DNA from: Phycomyces blakesleeanus NRRL 1555(-)
Taxonomy: Eukaryota > Mucoromycota > Mucoromycetes > Mucorales > Phycomycetaceae
Length of the DNA stretch: 64,000 bases
Assembly: GCF_001638985.1 (NCBI RefSeq)
Contig: NW_017265138.1
Span: 682,001-746,000, forward strand
Reading direction: 5' to 3'
Positions 49,357-63,527 of the stretch are shown here, piece by piece. Position numbers and translations under genes: made by a program. Position 1 is the first letter of the stretch, and each line of letters begins with the position of its first letter. The notes beneath the pieces were generated by a model. That model worked only from the letters and a program-made list of their open reading frames with translations. It did not search any database and was not told the origin of the DNA.

Positions 49357-49370
49357 GTTGCCTAGGTAAC
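49357..49370. promoter_or_regulatory. RFX X-box palindrome
   Basis: GTTGCCTAGGTAAC is a near-perfect palindrome of two X-box half sites (GTTGCC and GGTAAC), the classic target of RFX winged-helix factors. It lies about 2.6 kb upstream of the WOPR start codon. Confidence 0.5.
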
Positions 49371-49404
49371 TAATCCGAGACCATTATTGTTATTTTACTA
49401 ATAT

Positions 49405-49417
49405 GTTGCTAAGCAAC
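49405..49417. promoter_or_regulatory. Second RFX X-box palindrome
   Basis: GTTGCTAAGCAAC is a perfect 5-bp-arm palindrome with X-box spacing. It is followed immediately by another half site, GGTTGCTAGG. It lies 35 bp from the first palindrome, so the pair could bind two RFX dimers. Confidence 0.5.
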
Positions 49418-49531
49418 GGTTGCTAGGCCGATCATTTGAATCGGGCCGTTGGTTATTATTCGATCCATCGAATGGGTTACAAGTACAAAAAAAAGAGAAA
49501 GGAAAAAAAATATTATAATATAACATATAGT

Positions 49532-49562
<31 letters not shown>

Positions 49563-50794
49563 AGTAAAAGGGGATTTGATTAATTATTATGATCTTCTTG
49601 TCTTGTGCATATGTAGTATCATGTCATATATACGCCAGTTTTATATCACAGGCCAAAGAAGCCAGTATGTATATTGCTAACTACCCACTTTGAATCAGAC
49701 TTGAAATGATATTTATTACATTGACATGGCTTGAATTGTATTGCATTGTCCAATCAATAATCTGTAATACTCTTCGGATACTATCCGAAAACACACTCAC
49801 ACACGCACACATAGAAAGAGAGAGAGAGGGAGAGAGAGATACAACGGCTGAGCGACGATGGTTACATTGCACAACCATAAAGAATTACACCAATCTACAA
49901 ATGTTTTTTCTTTCTTTCTTTCTTTTTTATTTTATTTTATTTGTGTATTGGCTAATTATATCTGTAAACTGTTAATAGCTTTTCTTCTCTACATATTTGT
50001 AAATACATTTCTATCTATACAATCCAATCATATCACATCACGTCCACACAAAGCACTTATATCTCATTGCATAATCAGCAAGTAAAACAAAACAAAACAA
50101 ACACCAACAAAAGAGTAATGATCTATCATCTATTGCCATTTCTATCTTCTCTTAGAAAGTGATTATACTATTGAATACTAAACAAGATTTACTTTCTTTA
50201 ATTTATCTTATTTTTTTATGGTTATCGTGCTCCATAAACTTTGGAGCTGAAAAAGCAAAAAAAAAAAGTCAAAATATATAAAGAGATAGAGAGAGAGAGA
50301 GAGATCGGCACACTGTCTAACTTTTTTTTTCTTCAGTAAATAACTATGGGAAAATCATAATAATAATCATAACCATAACCATAATATATACATGAGATAT
50401 GTAGGTAGATAAAGAATTTCTTTGTACAATCAAACCCATTTGCACCTTCCTTTTATTATTTATACATATAATTTGCACGCTTTTTTTTGGCGTTGCTGTA
50501 AATAGCCAATATCCAAAAAAAATACTTGTTTTTTGTACAATCTGGAACCTTTTGCTTTATTTCTATTCTTTCATATATATATATATATATTAATAGATGG
50601 AAATAAAAGGTACAGAGTGTTGGAAAATATAAAGTTACTGCTACTATATCTATCTAAAGTTTAGGAATGATTATTCATTCAGCTTAGAGTCTGTGCACTA
50701 TTTAACCTCATATAGAAACAAAGAAAGAGGCAAGCAAGTATAAAGTCAATACTTTTACAAAAAAAAAGTAACTTTATCCAAATGCTTGATTTTG

Positions 50795-50825
<31 letters not shown>

Positions 50826-51334
50826 AGTTCTATCTCAGTATTTGTGCTATAAAAAAATTCGATGAACAAGTAAATTAGTACTATCCTTAATACACAATTA
50901 TGGATATATATATATATATATATTTACATAACTTTTAGCAAGCAATCAATTGATTTAGTTTTTATTGGATTACTTATTTTACTTGTCTACTTGAGCTATT
51001 TAATGATTCCGTTGTTATAATGTGTACCTGTTCCGTCTGTTTGTTTGTTTTTTTTTCCTAGCTTTATAATCTAAAGCCAATATTTAGTATGAATTGCATA
51101 CAATGGTTAGGCTTTTATTCATTTGTTTGTTTGTATAAAGCTGCTGATAGACTCGGATTTATTTATTTTTCAAAAAAAAGTCTTTAAATGAGTAGGACAA
51201 AAGAGAAAAATTATATTGTTTGTTTTAAGGGTTATGTAAGTTTTATGATGTTTTTTTTTTTTTTTTGGCTTTTGGCTTTTGATTTAATATTCTCAAGATA
51301 TTAACTGTTAATAAAGCTTGAAAACACACATTAC

Positions 51335-51337
51335 AAA

Positions 51338-51380
<43 letters not shown>
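51335..51380. repeat. (AAAT)n microsatellite
   Basis: Eleven to twelve uninterrupted AAAT tetramers. Confidence 0.95.
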
Positions 51381-51381
<1 letters not shown>

Positions 51382-53735
51382 CATAAGAAATATACCAACA
51401 ACATTTGTCTTGCTTTTTGTTTCTTGATTTCTACATTCAGTAATTTTTAAATATCTTCTTCCTACCCACTCACCGCAGTATCCGGGACGCTTCTTAGACT
51501 TTTAGAGATACTATTGGGTCTCTTTCTATATTTCTATCTTTCTTTTGATTATAGCTATTGCTATTAATGAGAATAAAAAGAAAAACAAGATTCTCGGTTG
51601 AGCTTGAGGTCTCTGGAAACTTCAAGGTTTTTCAAGCGATGGGAATGCAATATTTCTCTTGTAATTTTTTTTTAATTGTTTATGAAAAGTCTAGTTTTAT
51701 TAGTAAATAAATATATATCTTACAAAGAAGAAGAAGAAGAAAAAAGTGTTAAAGAAAAGTGTTACCATATAAATATTTTATATTTTATTTGGTTTTATAG
51801 TTTAGATTTGTATTATTATTATTATTGTTGTTATAATTTTTTTGGGGGGGAAATGAATTTTATAAAGAACACGATGGCTACAAAATATGGTGGGGGTCAC
51901 AAAAGTTGTAATAAATTCTAACAATAATTTTATACAAGAACACAACACAACACACACACACACACGAAGGGGGTTTCATTTCATTTCATTTTCTTTTTTA
52001 CAGTTTATCTATAAACGTTGTTTTGGATCATTGTTTGTCATTTTTATCTGGTAATCAATATCTTTACCAAAGTCCCACTTTAATTCTTGTTGTATCGATT
52101 CCTTTACAAATAAACCTTCAAATACTTCTTTGGATAAAAAAAAGATAACCATATTTTTGCGCACTTGAGATGTATAGCAGCATAAGTACCAATTCAACTC
52201 TGATACAAGTACAAATATTTATATGTAAAAAAAAAAGAAGAGTTTATTATAATAGCTTAATACCAGAAGGATATTTAATCTTATTGTCTTTAAACTCTAA
52301 TAGTCAATGTTTCTTTTTAAGTATTACTAAAGTGCCATGTCAGATCTTTGACCTTATTTTCTTCTTTGTCTTATTTTAAAATATCGTTTCTGTATTGTTC
52401 TTCATTTCAACCTATTTAGGAAAATATGTAGAGTCTCTTATATATATATATATAATTGGCTGAAAAGCTAACCAACTGTGCTAACATAACATTCACGATA
52501 CCTGCACTCTGGTGCCTTTCTGCATTGTGAACTCATATCTTTGGTACAACCCAATGCACAGTTATGTATATATATTAATAGTATCTCAAGTACACCAAGG
52601 TAGCATGTAACATACAATACCAAGCTACAAATACGTAAATAAGAGTATCAGATGTATTTTGAGTAGTCTCTTCTTCCCTTCTTTCTTTTTCTCTCTCTTT
52701 CGTTCTGCTGGTCTGCTTGTCTGTCAGCTTACCTTTCTCTATTTCTCAAAATCTAAATTCTTATAATAATTCATCAAAATGAATGCGCAGTGAAGAAGTC
52801 ATGTAGCCAATTTTGCAGCTAATTTGGCGAACATGACTTAATATCCATGGTGATAATAATGCATATAAATATAATAAGATAACTGCAGTAATCTAATATA
52901 TTCATTTACCTCTTGATTAATGTACACATATTTCGGCATAATTTTTTTTCTTATTTCTTTAGGATAGCAACTAATCTTCATCACCAGACAGTAAAACCTT
53001 GAGCTGCTATACTATTTTGTTCTGAGCAGCAATAATGCTGGCCATAAAGTCTAAACATTAAACCTGTAATTCTTATATCGTTTTTATTATTCTTTTATGT
53101 CTTTTTTTTTTTAGACAATTCATATATCTCCTTGTTATTACCATTGATTTTTATATTGGTACTCTTTTGATACTTAGTATTTTGATTTATTTTCTACCAA
53201 TTTTTAATAAGAAAAGATTTTCCTTTAAAAAAAGCGTAATAAAGCTAGCCATTAATATTAAAGTACCTTGCTTTGGGAGCCAATAACTGCATCACAAGAA
53301 ACAGAAGAAGCAGTCTAAATGTGATAGCTAATAAAGTGTTGGAATTCACCTAATTCAAAAATAAAATAAAGTAAAGTAAAGTAAAAAGGGAGGGAACTGG
53401 GGGTGGAAAGGAGATGGTTGACTTGAAAAGCAGTAAAGAAAAACGCACGTAATGGCGAATCATAAAAAAAAAGAATTTCATAAAAGACCAAAAGAAATTA
53501 AATGAAATTAATTTCGTTTTTTGCCGTTATTACTGCAAATGTTGTTACTGCAAATGATGTTTATCGCACAAGAACAAGTTTTGGTAGGATGTGTACGACC
53601 AAATAATGATGGTGCAAAAAAAAAGTGAAGAGAAGGAGAGGAGGTGAACATTCTTTTCTCTCCCTCTCTTTATTTTAAGCAGTAACTCAAATGCCTTTGA
53701 ATTTCTTGGTAGGGACCAGACGTACACACACACAC

Positions 53736-53768
<33 letters not shown>

Positions 53769-54423
53769 GATATGTTTTTAAGTTGGAGGATATTTGTACA
53801 ATTTGCTTAAAGAGATTAAGATTTTAACACAATAACGTAATATTCATCTAATGTACTCTCTGCACGACTCAAAAGAAAGTTCTACTATCACTACTATTAA
53901 GAATAATAAAAGAACGACAGAGTCTCAAAGTTTGCTATTTGAATCTAATTGATTATTCGGGTATGTATTTGGGTTTCGGTTTTGGTTTGTGTTTAGTGAC
54001 AGGATCAAATACGAGCATGTATATATAAATGTATATAAATATTTATGTATGGATCTATGTGTGTTGATTTGCAAAATAACCATGGAAAATGTATATTCCC
54101 CCCATAAATAAATAAAAAGTTTAAAATAAACCAATAAAAATAATCTCCCTTAATGTACGATTAAAAAGAACCAACAGTGTCTATGTATATAAATATAGAG
54201 GTACGATTTCATTCAACAACATGTGTATCAATGTCTGGCTCAAAGTATTAGGCCTTGTCAGTTCAATCGATAATTTAAAAACCTTGTATTGAATTGGATA
54301 AATGGTCTTTTTTATAATTATTCCGTTTATACTTAACCAGACACACACATGCATACGTATATATAACAGCGAAGAATATATTCAAAAAAGGTTATGAGTG
54401 AGTCCAAAAGGTGGTAAAAACCA

Positions 54424-55010
54424 GATCTAGACTTCACAACTAATTATGTCTTTCTTGATAAAAGCAGCTTTTCGCATTAATTCGAAACGAGGTGTTTCTT
54501 GGTCAAAGAACGGAACTTTCGCAATAGTTACAATGCTTACAATCAAAGCAAATGCAACATATGCAACCGGTTAAAATAATGTATATTCGCGAGTTCAGAA
54601 ACGTAACAAAAAGAGAAAGCATAGACGTGAGACTGATATTTATACCCCAAAAACAGATACAGGACATTATTCGAACTTTTTTTTTTGTTTTTAAAAAAAA
54701 AGGTTGTTCTTGTTGAAATGAACAAGTAACCAGAAATGAAGTGACATTATCTTGTGATATATAATGCTCCTATCCATAGCTCAACTGATATAAGAAAATA
54801 TACATCTTCCTCCATATTCCCCTAAATTGAATTCAATCGAGCAGTTCTGGTCAGCTATTAAAAGCAAAAGTTAAACGGCACAAGTTTTTTTTTTTTGGAA
54901 ATGCCTTAACAAAAGTCGAAACAGCTACAAAAATACTTTGGTTATCATCAACAGCGTATGAATACTTTTGAACTTGACAAAGAAAACCAATTCTTCTAAT
55001 GAGCAGGAAA
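54424..55010 (+). pseudogene. Decayed DDE transposase (Tc1/mariner-like), C-terminal part
   Basis: Broken frames spell a DDE transposase in order. They are DLDFTTNYVFLDKSSF (first catalytic Asp, 54427-54474), INSKRGVSWSKNGTFAIVTM (about 54476-54535), YLVIYNAPIHSSTDIRKY (about 54752-54805, where the second Asp is replaced by Tyr) and HLPPYSPKLNSIEQFWSAIK then SKVKR (about 54805-54875). The N-terminal helix-turn-helix part is missing on this strand. At least two frameshifts and several stops make it inactive. Confidence 0.7.
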
Positions 55011-55499
55011 ATTTGAATTGACCAATCTCTTACATGAGATAAATTTCCTTGTACCGTAAGCGTGACAATGAAAAAGGAAATTTTATTGAACCCATGTATT
55101 TTGAAGGTCAAAACAGCTTGCAGTTTGTTCCTATCAATTGTATTTTTTTTTCTGGTGAGCCTTACCAAGTTTAGAAGACTTTATAGTGAATACTTATCGT
55201 TAGTGAGAGGTGATATCTTTAACTTTGAAAAATTGCTAGGCTTGGGCGAAAATCATTTTGATATATTTTAGAGATAGTTGCATTAGGACGCATGTCTCCA
55301 TTTTCATTGGTTGTCATATTCGACCATCACAATATAATCTTTCTGTCCGGATAGGACAGCAAAAAGGAAAAGATAAAATAAAAATAGATTGTGAAAATTT
55401 CATATTAACCAAGAGATCAATTTAAACATAATCCTTCGAGTGAAGCCTTGAATACATACTGTTCATAGATTGAGTCAGTTTCATACACACATCATCACA

Positions 55500-56020
55500 C
55501 ATATGTTGTTTGAAGCCCATGCATTCAACCTACATCTCCTTATTGAGCTCGGTACGAATCTTCTCAGACAATATGTCCACGTATAGTGGATTGTATTGGC
55601 TGGTACATAAAAGAAGGATACAGGCTCGTGTACAGAAAACTCGACAAAGAGTATACTGATTGGTAGTCATTCCAGTAACGGCGTGTTAATGCTTTGTGAA
55701 TATCTCGGTTACGTTTGTGTCCTGGAAAATCTATGGCTCCGAATGGATAGTATTTTTTTTCCACACGAGCTGCCAGATTCCTTGACGATATGCATAATCT
55801 TCAAACGGCTTTTAGCTTTTGTAAACACCGAGATTTTTTTTTTTTTTTTGGTTTCCCAAGTTTTGGTATTTTTGGCTTCGCGGTACCAATTTCTTCCCAA
55901 CATTTGGTGGTGGTGTTGATTATCGTCCAAGAAATGCCCACATGGGTTGTGATATCAATTGTGGGGTTATTATTGGTTTTATAGAGCCCAATAATACCAC
56001 CACGCTCAGACTTCTATTAG
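55500..56020 (-). pseudogene. Transposase helix-turn-helix remnant, opposite strand
   Basis: On the minus strand about 56015-55860 reads SERGGIIGLYKTNNNPTIDI, then ISWTIINTTTKCWEEIGTAK and PKIPKLGKPKKK. This resembles the paired helix-turn-helix N-terminus of Tc1-like transposases (RGxIIGLxKxG, GxxxPKPR, GRPKK). Downstream sequence is broken by frameshifts. Its orientation is opposite to the DDE remnant at 54424-55010, so these are two insertions or an inverted fragment. Confidence 0.45.
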
Positions 56021-56532
56021 TTCTTGTCTAGGAGACATACTTTAGGCTGTTTTTATTTTATTATTTCTTAATTGTATTAGTAGTCTAGTTGTAAGAAAAG
56101 GGTATATAAAAAAGAAAGCAAATAAAGTGTGGTCGAAATAAGGGTGTATATCTGGGGAAGTGTCGAAGCTTAATCGTGGAGTGAAAATGGCTATTACAAT
56201 TTGTTTTATCTTGAAAAACATGATCATAATCATTTAACGCTATTTAGCATAAATCTATACATATTTTCTGTTATAAAACCCAAATAGTATCTAATAGTTT
56301 ATGAGACAAATGTCCGTGACTGCTAGAGTCTGGTATACTTTTAACGCTACCTACTTGTTTTGAAATGATCGTATGTGTGCATGTAGATAAATAAATAATT
56401 AAATTAAATTAATATAAATTAATATAAAATAAAAATATTAATTTATATATATATATATGTGTGTATGTGTATGCGTATTTTTTTTATTAACATATTTTGT
56501 ATATAAAAAAGGGAAAAAGCAAGATTACCTGA

Positions 56533-57201
56533 ATGACCAAAATGGTACTTGATAAACATCGCGGCACGTTCTTGCGCGTGTACACGGAAGCAGATATCAA
56601 ATGTCAAGACACGAGTGACACCGATCCTTTTCCTGCCTATCTCGAGGGAATCGACACAACCCTCGCGCCATTCTGCCCCACTTCGGCTAATCGTGTCCTG
56701 CAAGCCCTCGAGATGGCAAATGTGAGCCGAGATGACCGTTTATTGGATCTAGGTTCAGGCGATGGCAGGTTCTGTACAGCAGCAGTAGCTGTTTATGGAG
56801 CAGCACACGCAATGGGGATAGAGTCAGATCCGAGTCTGATCGAAGTATCCAAATCACTCTGTCAGCAGGTTGCTACTGCTAATGCTGCCACTGCTACTGC
56901 TGCTGGTGATGGTGGTTTTGTTGGCAAGGAAACACAAGAGGAGGAAAATGCTTGTTCAAAAGTAGAATTTGTTGAGGGCGATCTGCTGGCCCTACCAGTG
57001 TTAGTGAGGGATCCTAGGTGGACTGTCATAGTGTTGTTTCTCTTGCCAGACCACACAGACAAATTTGCAGATCTACTACGCTATCATTATGATCGTGGGG
57101 CTCGTATCGTCAGCTTGGTATTTAATCTCAATGAAATCCAAGGCCTCTCCCTCAAGGTGTCCGACGAACCCCAAGGAATTTATGTCTATGAGAAACCATA
57201 G
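56533..57201 (+). CDS. Small class I SAM-dependent methyltransferase
   Basis: A single-exon frame of 222 residues. Motif I is clear (RLLDLGSGDGRFCTAAVAVY), followed by the acidic ribose-binding residue in AMGIESDPSLIEVSKSLC and a post-I segment FVEGDLLALPV. The arrangement resembles small eukaryotic enzymes of the FAM173/ATPSCKMT type, in which a DLGSGDGR motif is typical, but the substrate cannot be read from the sequence. An Ala/Thr/Gly-rich insert (about 115-130) interrupts the fold between motifs. The start at 56533 has a second in-frame ATG three codons later. The gene begins after nearly 10 kb of gene-free DNA and runs in the same direction as the F-box gene. Confidence 0.75.
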   Translation: MTKMVLDKHRGTFLRVYTEADIKCQDTSDTDPFPAYLEGIDTTLAPFCPTSANRVLQALEMANVSRDDRLLDLGSGDGRFCTAAVAVYGAAHAMGIESDPSLIEVSKSLCQQVATANAATATAAGDGGFVGKETQEEENACSKVEFVEGDLLALPVLVRDPRWTVIVLFLLPDHTDKFADLLRYHYDRGARIVSLVFNLNEIQGLSLKVSDEPQGIYVYEKP

Positions 57202-57948
57202 ATTAATTAACCTTACTAGACAATATAATAGATAAAACGATAGACAAGTATATTTATATATGCCATTTACACCTCTTTACACACCTTTAAATCTTTCACA
57301 AATCTATATACAACTTATATAAACCTTGTACAAACACAAGCAAATATGTCTTTTCTTTTTAAGAAAAAAAAAATACATATAAAAGCATTTTCAAACCACA
57401 GTAGTGTTATTATTCATATTGTATTGTATTGTATTGTATTGTATAGTGCAGTGCAGTGCAGTGCAGTGCAGTGCAGTACAGTACAGTGGAGTATAGTAGT
57501 TTAGCTTTGTATTTTATGTATTTATATTTTTATTACTTTATTTGAAAAAGTCTCTTTAACCCTTTTACCACTGTTGGCTCGTGCTGTTGACCCTGTTGTG
57601 GAAATACCAACCTTTTCTTTTCTTTTTTACTTTAATATCGCTTGTGACAGAGCCCTTTAACCAAACCCTCCAAAATAACAATAATAATCCTTTATTCTTT
57701 TAATTTTTATTTATTTATTTATTTATTTATTTATTACTATTACTTTTAACCGCGGCTTGGTTCAATCTTGAACAGATCATTAATTATTATCATTATTATA
57801 TAAATTCAATTTCTCTCACTCTCACTTTCACTTTTTTTCCTTTTTCCTTTTTCCTCTTCTTCTTTTTGCTTTTTGCTTTCTTGCTTTCTTGCTTTTTTGC
57901 TGGCTATATTTTACTTTGTTAATAATAATACCTAGCACAATTGTTTAA
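57202..57948. other. Spacer with pentanucleotide arrays
   Basis: No gene is seen. The stretch contains a (GTATT)n run turning into a (GTGCA)n run at 57419-57490, an (ATTT)n run near 57710-57735 and a pyrimidine-rich leader (CTTTTTGCTTTCTTGCTTTC) just before the F-box gene. Confidence 0.5.
57419..57490. repeat. Adjacent pentanucleotide microsatellites
   Basis: Five GTATT-type units are followed by about eight AGTGC-type units with transitional units between, as if one array mutated into the other. Confidence 0.9.
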
Positions 57949-58827
57949 ATGACACGAAGAAAATCCGTTCAAGAACTCGTCAGACCTCTTCGAAAACTCA
58001 CCTTGCTCACCGGCCATTCTTCAAAAAGGTACAGAAGAAAACCATTACTTACAGCCAGATGATATTGTGTATCTCATTATACAAATAGTCTTTCTCTAGT
58101 ACCTGAACAGACTATACAGTGCCATGAACAGCCTACTTTCTTGAGCCGCCTACCTCATGAAATTGCTCTCACTATCCTTCGTTTCTTACCATTCGAAGAT
58201 CTCGTGCGAGTTCAACTGGTAAGAAACAGAAATAAACAGCCTCTCTTTTGTTTCCTATACATCTTCTTACATCAATTCACCCCAAACGGGAAACTATCCC
58301 ATGTGGTACACAATGCAATCATAAAAAAAAAATACTTGCAAATGCTATTGTTTTGTTTTGTTTTGTATTCTATTTTATTGCTTCATTTATTATTTTGGGG
58401 TCAATTAATTTTATTTTATTTTGTTTTATGTTACAAATCACAAATAACAATAAGCTTGCAAATGCTAACCACAAAAAGTAACCTTCATTTTTGTTGTTGC
58501 GGGTAGACTTGCCGACGGTGGCGAACAATTGCTCAAGATATTTCAATCTGGCGAACTCGATACCAATCCCTCTGCAAGAAATACCCGGATATCCACCTTC
58601 ACCTCCAGACCACAAAGATCAATGACCTAACTAACCTGTCTTGGCAGACCCGCTATTGTCAGGCAATTTCGTCTACCAATTGGCGTATGGGGTCTGTACA
58701 ACGATTGTGTAAAATCAGCTGTGAAGGTGGAAGAATACTATCCATTAAACTGAGAGCAAATATCTTGGTGACCTTGAACGAGGTAACAACAATACCAGAA
58801 ATAACACATATAGATCTATATACATGC

Positions 58828-58860
<33 letters not shown>

Positions 58861-60483
58861 TGTGTGTGTGTATGCATGCATATGTGTATGTATTTATGTA
58901 AATGATATTAAAATCAAAAGTAAAATGACTATTAGGATAATTGCGTTCGATTATACGAATATTCTACTTCAAATGGCTTCCAGTTGCAGATCAAATGGAC
59001 TTTTGGTGATGTGTCTCAACCAGCAAATGTAGTTGAATGCATAGACATCCTGCCTGAAATCAACATCTTGGTAGTCGCACTCCGAGGATCGTAAGTCATA
59101 TAATTTTATATAGATAGAAGGGGTAATGTGCACATACATGTATAACTTCTTATTTATTTATATTTTACTGATCAACCCTTGAATTATAATAGAAAGTGCA
59201 TATTTTATGATATCAACAAAAAGAACCCGCGTGAACCTATCCAGGTTCTCAAGGGTGGCAGCCACCCATCCTTTGTCCCTGATTCAATTGCCCTCAATCA
59301 GGATTACTTTGCCGTTCTGGGAAGAAAGCCGTCTGCTCTCTTTGTCTGGCACTGGCGTAAAGGAGTCCGGTTAGCTAACAAGGTATGTATCGATCAACAA
59401 ACTAATAGATCGATCAAATTACGCCAGATAGTACAATTATACACAATTATGTATTTGCTGCTGTAAATTATTAGTGTTAAAGACAAAGCTTATAATGTTG
59501 TATGCGCATATTCATTGTTGTCTTTTTGGTAGGCATTTGATAATCAGCCTCACAGCGTGTACTTGTCCGACCATCATGTTGTGACTATTAGTGTGGACGG
59601 AATAGCCCATGCATTCGACATCCTTGACCAGACCAAATCTGCCGTGCCCCACACCCTTCCACCCTGCAGCATGCCATCTGTGGAATATGATGGGTCCCTC
59701 AGCATGGTATTGGCACCTTTTCAGAGCAGACGTATCCACCACTTCCAATGGACTCCCTTACCATCAAAAGATATTTCCGGTGACAACCTCCTCTCCCTCC
59801 TACCTACCCAATCTATATCCACTCCACACTCCTCACCCCCTCAAATGTCCTCTCCCTCTTCAACCCAAGCCCCAGCTCCCTCTATTCCGACTCCTAGTCC
59901 TAGTCCTACTCCACCTTCTCCTCGCCGTAATCTCCTGCCGTCATTACTCTCACGCCACAAGAAAAAAGAAAAGGAGCCCCGGGATCCTCTCTTGATGCGT
60001 CTCCGACGACACTCTTCTTACAACGACTATGGATATGCCTGCCAGATGCGGACTGCCCACTACATCAAACAGCAGCAACACCCCCACTCTCATTTCTACT
60101 CGCCGACCACATCGATCCGTACTCCCGATTTCTCACACAAGCCGGCCTTGATCCACTCAATCCGCACCAGCCCACTTGGCCGAACCGCTCTAGAGATCAT
60201 CAATGTCGCTACACACAACGGCAGGGTTGCAACTCTCAATCGCCACGGAGACATTGCTCTCTACGCCCTCAACGGGACTACTGCAGCCCGAGTGAGTCTT
60301 CCGACCGGAGAATGTGAATGGATAGAACCAGCTGCAGATCACAGTCGACAAGACGATCGATTGTCAGATGGCTACGATTTTGTGCGTTCCCGATTGGCCA
60401 TGGGCCCGATGGGGATTGTGTATGGTGGTCGAGAAGGAGATGTTTGGTGGATGGATTTTGGATGTCGACCAAACTTCTTTTAA
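57949..60483 (+). CDS. F-box protein with a beta-propeller-like region
   Basis: Exons 2-6 are well supported (about 58101-58218, 58507-58782, 58990-59090, 59193-59382, 59533-60483). An F-box lies in the second and third exons (SRLPHEIALTILRFLPFEDL, VRVQLTCRRWRTIAQDISIW). The rest has spaced strands reminiscent of WD-type repeats (CIDILPEINILVVALRGSKC, LNQDYFAVLGRKPSALFVWH, LSDHHVVTISVDGIAHAFDI). A Pro/Ser-rich linker of about 60 residues interrupts the sixth exon. F-box proteins hand substrates to SCF ubiquitin ligases through Skp1. The first exon is uncertain: the ATG at 57949 opens a good frame (MTRRKSVQELVRPL), but its only strong donor is out of phase with the next acceptor. The start codon is therefore unresolved. 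Confidence 0.72.
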
Positions 60484-61461
60484 TACCACTTCTTCTTCTT
60501 CTTCTTTTTTTGTTTAAAAAAAAAACAACTGTTCTTTCCATTCCTTGTTACTGCTGTTCTTCTTCTTTAATACTAATAATACTACTAATTTAAACAATCA
60601 TAATACTAATCATAATAAGAATCATAATAATAGTCATCATAATAAAAAACCACCACCATCTTCATCATTATCATCATAATATTTGGGCTTTCTTTGTTTT
60701 TTTTCTCTCTTAATAATATACAATTTGTGCGTCATTAGGCATCCTAATCCTAATCCTAATCTTAATCTTAATTCATTTCTATCAATGTCCTAACCAAAAA
60801 GGGGGGACAAAAGAAAGAAGAGAAAGGAAGAGAAAGGAAGGTGTATATTGCGTGCGTGTTTGTGTACGTGTTAGCCCTTGCACTTGGCGTCGTGTGCTTC
60901 ACAGAGTATATATCTCTATCTATATGTATCTTGTAAGATGCAAGGGCACAAGTGTGGCGCCAATGAAAGATATTAATGCATGTATCTATATATCTATAAA
61001 GATGTGAAGGGGGTCTGTTTCTTGTTTCCTGTTTCTTGTTTTCTTTGATCCTTCTGACATTGTTAAAGAAAGAAAGAAAGCAGGCAAGCAACCAACCAAC
61101 CAAGAAAGAAAGAAGCAAGGAGTGTATATAAAACAAAAGGGAGAAGAAGATCGGATTATTGAATATTGAGTACATACACACACACATATATAGGTGTATA
61201 TGTCTATATATAATTGGCGTATATTTGCTTGTTTGTTGTTCATTACCCTGCAATTTAGTTATTGATAGGTTTTTCTCTTGCTGATCAATTGGTTATCTAG
61301 TTCCTGATATTGTTGAAAGCATTCTATTTTAATAATCAGAAACCGTCCAAGTACACATACACCTACATATATACATATATAGATATATAGATATATAGAT
61401 AAGATTAAGAAGAAGTATGAATAGGCATTTGGTTATGTTCTTAGTAATTGATATTTATTGT
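60484..61461. other. Convergent spacer between the F-box gene and DUS2
   Basis: No gene is seen. The stretch holds ATCATAATA-type repeats, a short (CCTAAT)3-(CTTAAT)2 array at about 60742-60772, and purine/pyrimidine tracts. Confidence 0.5.
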
Positions 61462-63398
<1,937 letters not shown>

Positions 63399-63461
63399 GA
63401 TCAATACGAGTCAATTCAATTCAACAACCCAAAAAAAAGTACAAAATGGGAAATTGATTTT

Positions 63462-63527
<66 letters not shown>

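Larger units (their letters stand above)
46786..54423. other. Long gene-free region upstream of the WOPR gene
   Basis: About 7.6 kb to the first transposase relic, and nearly 10 kb to the next gene. It is dense in microsatellites: TA and GTAT runs, GA tracts, CA repeats near 48300 and an (AAAT)n array at 51335-51380. X-box-like sites at 49357-49370 and 49405-49417 and GTTGCT repeats at 47378-47407 stand out. The frame at 52009-52197 (minus) is the most protein-like, but has no context. Part of this region is probably WOPR promoter and long 5' leader. Confidence 0.45.

Noticed and set aside
52009..52197. Minus-strand frame of 62 codons in the WOPR upstream region
   Set aside because: The most protein-like frame of the region, but it is isolated, short and without recognisable motifs or neighbours.
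60742..60772. Telomere-like (CCTAAT)n array
   Set aside because: Only three perfect units that drift into CTTAAT; it is an ordinary microsatellite in a convergent spacer and gives no evidence of a chromosome end.
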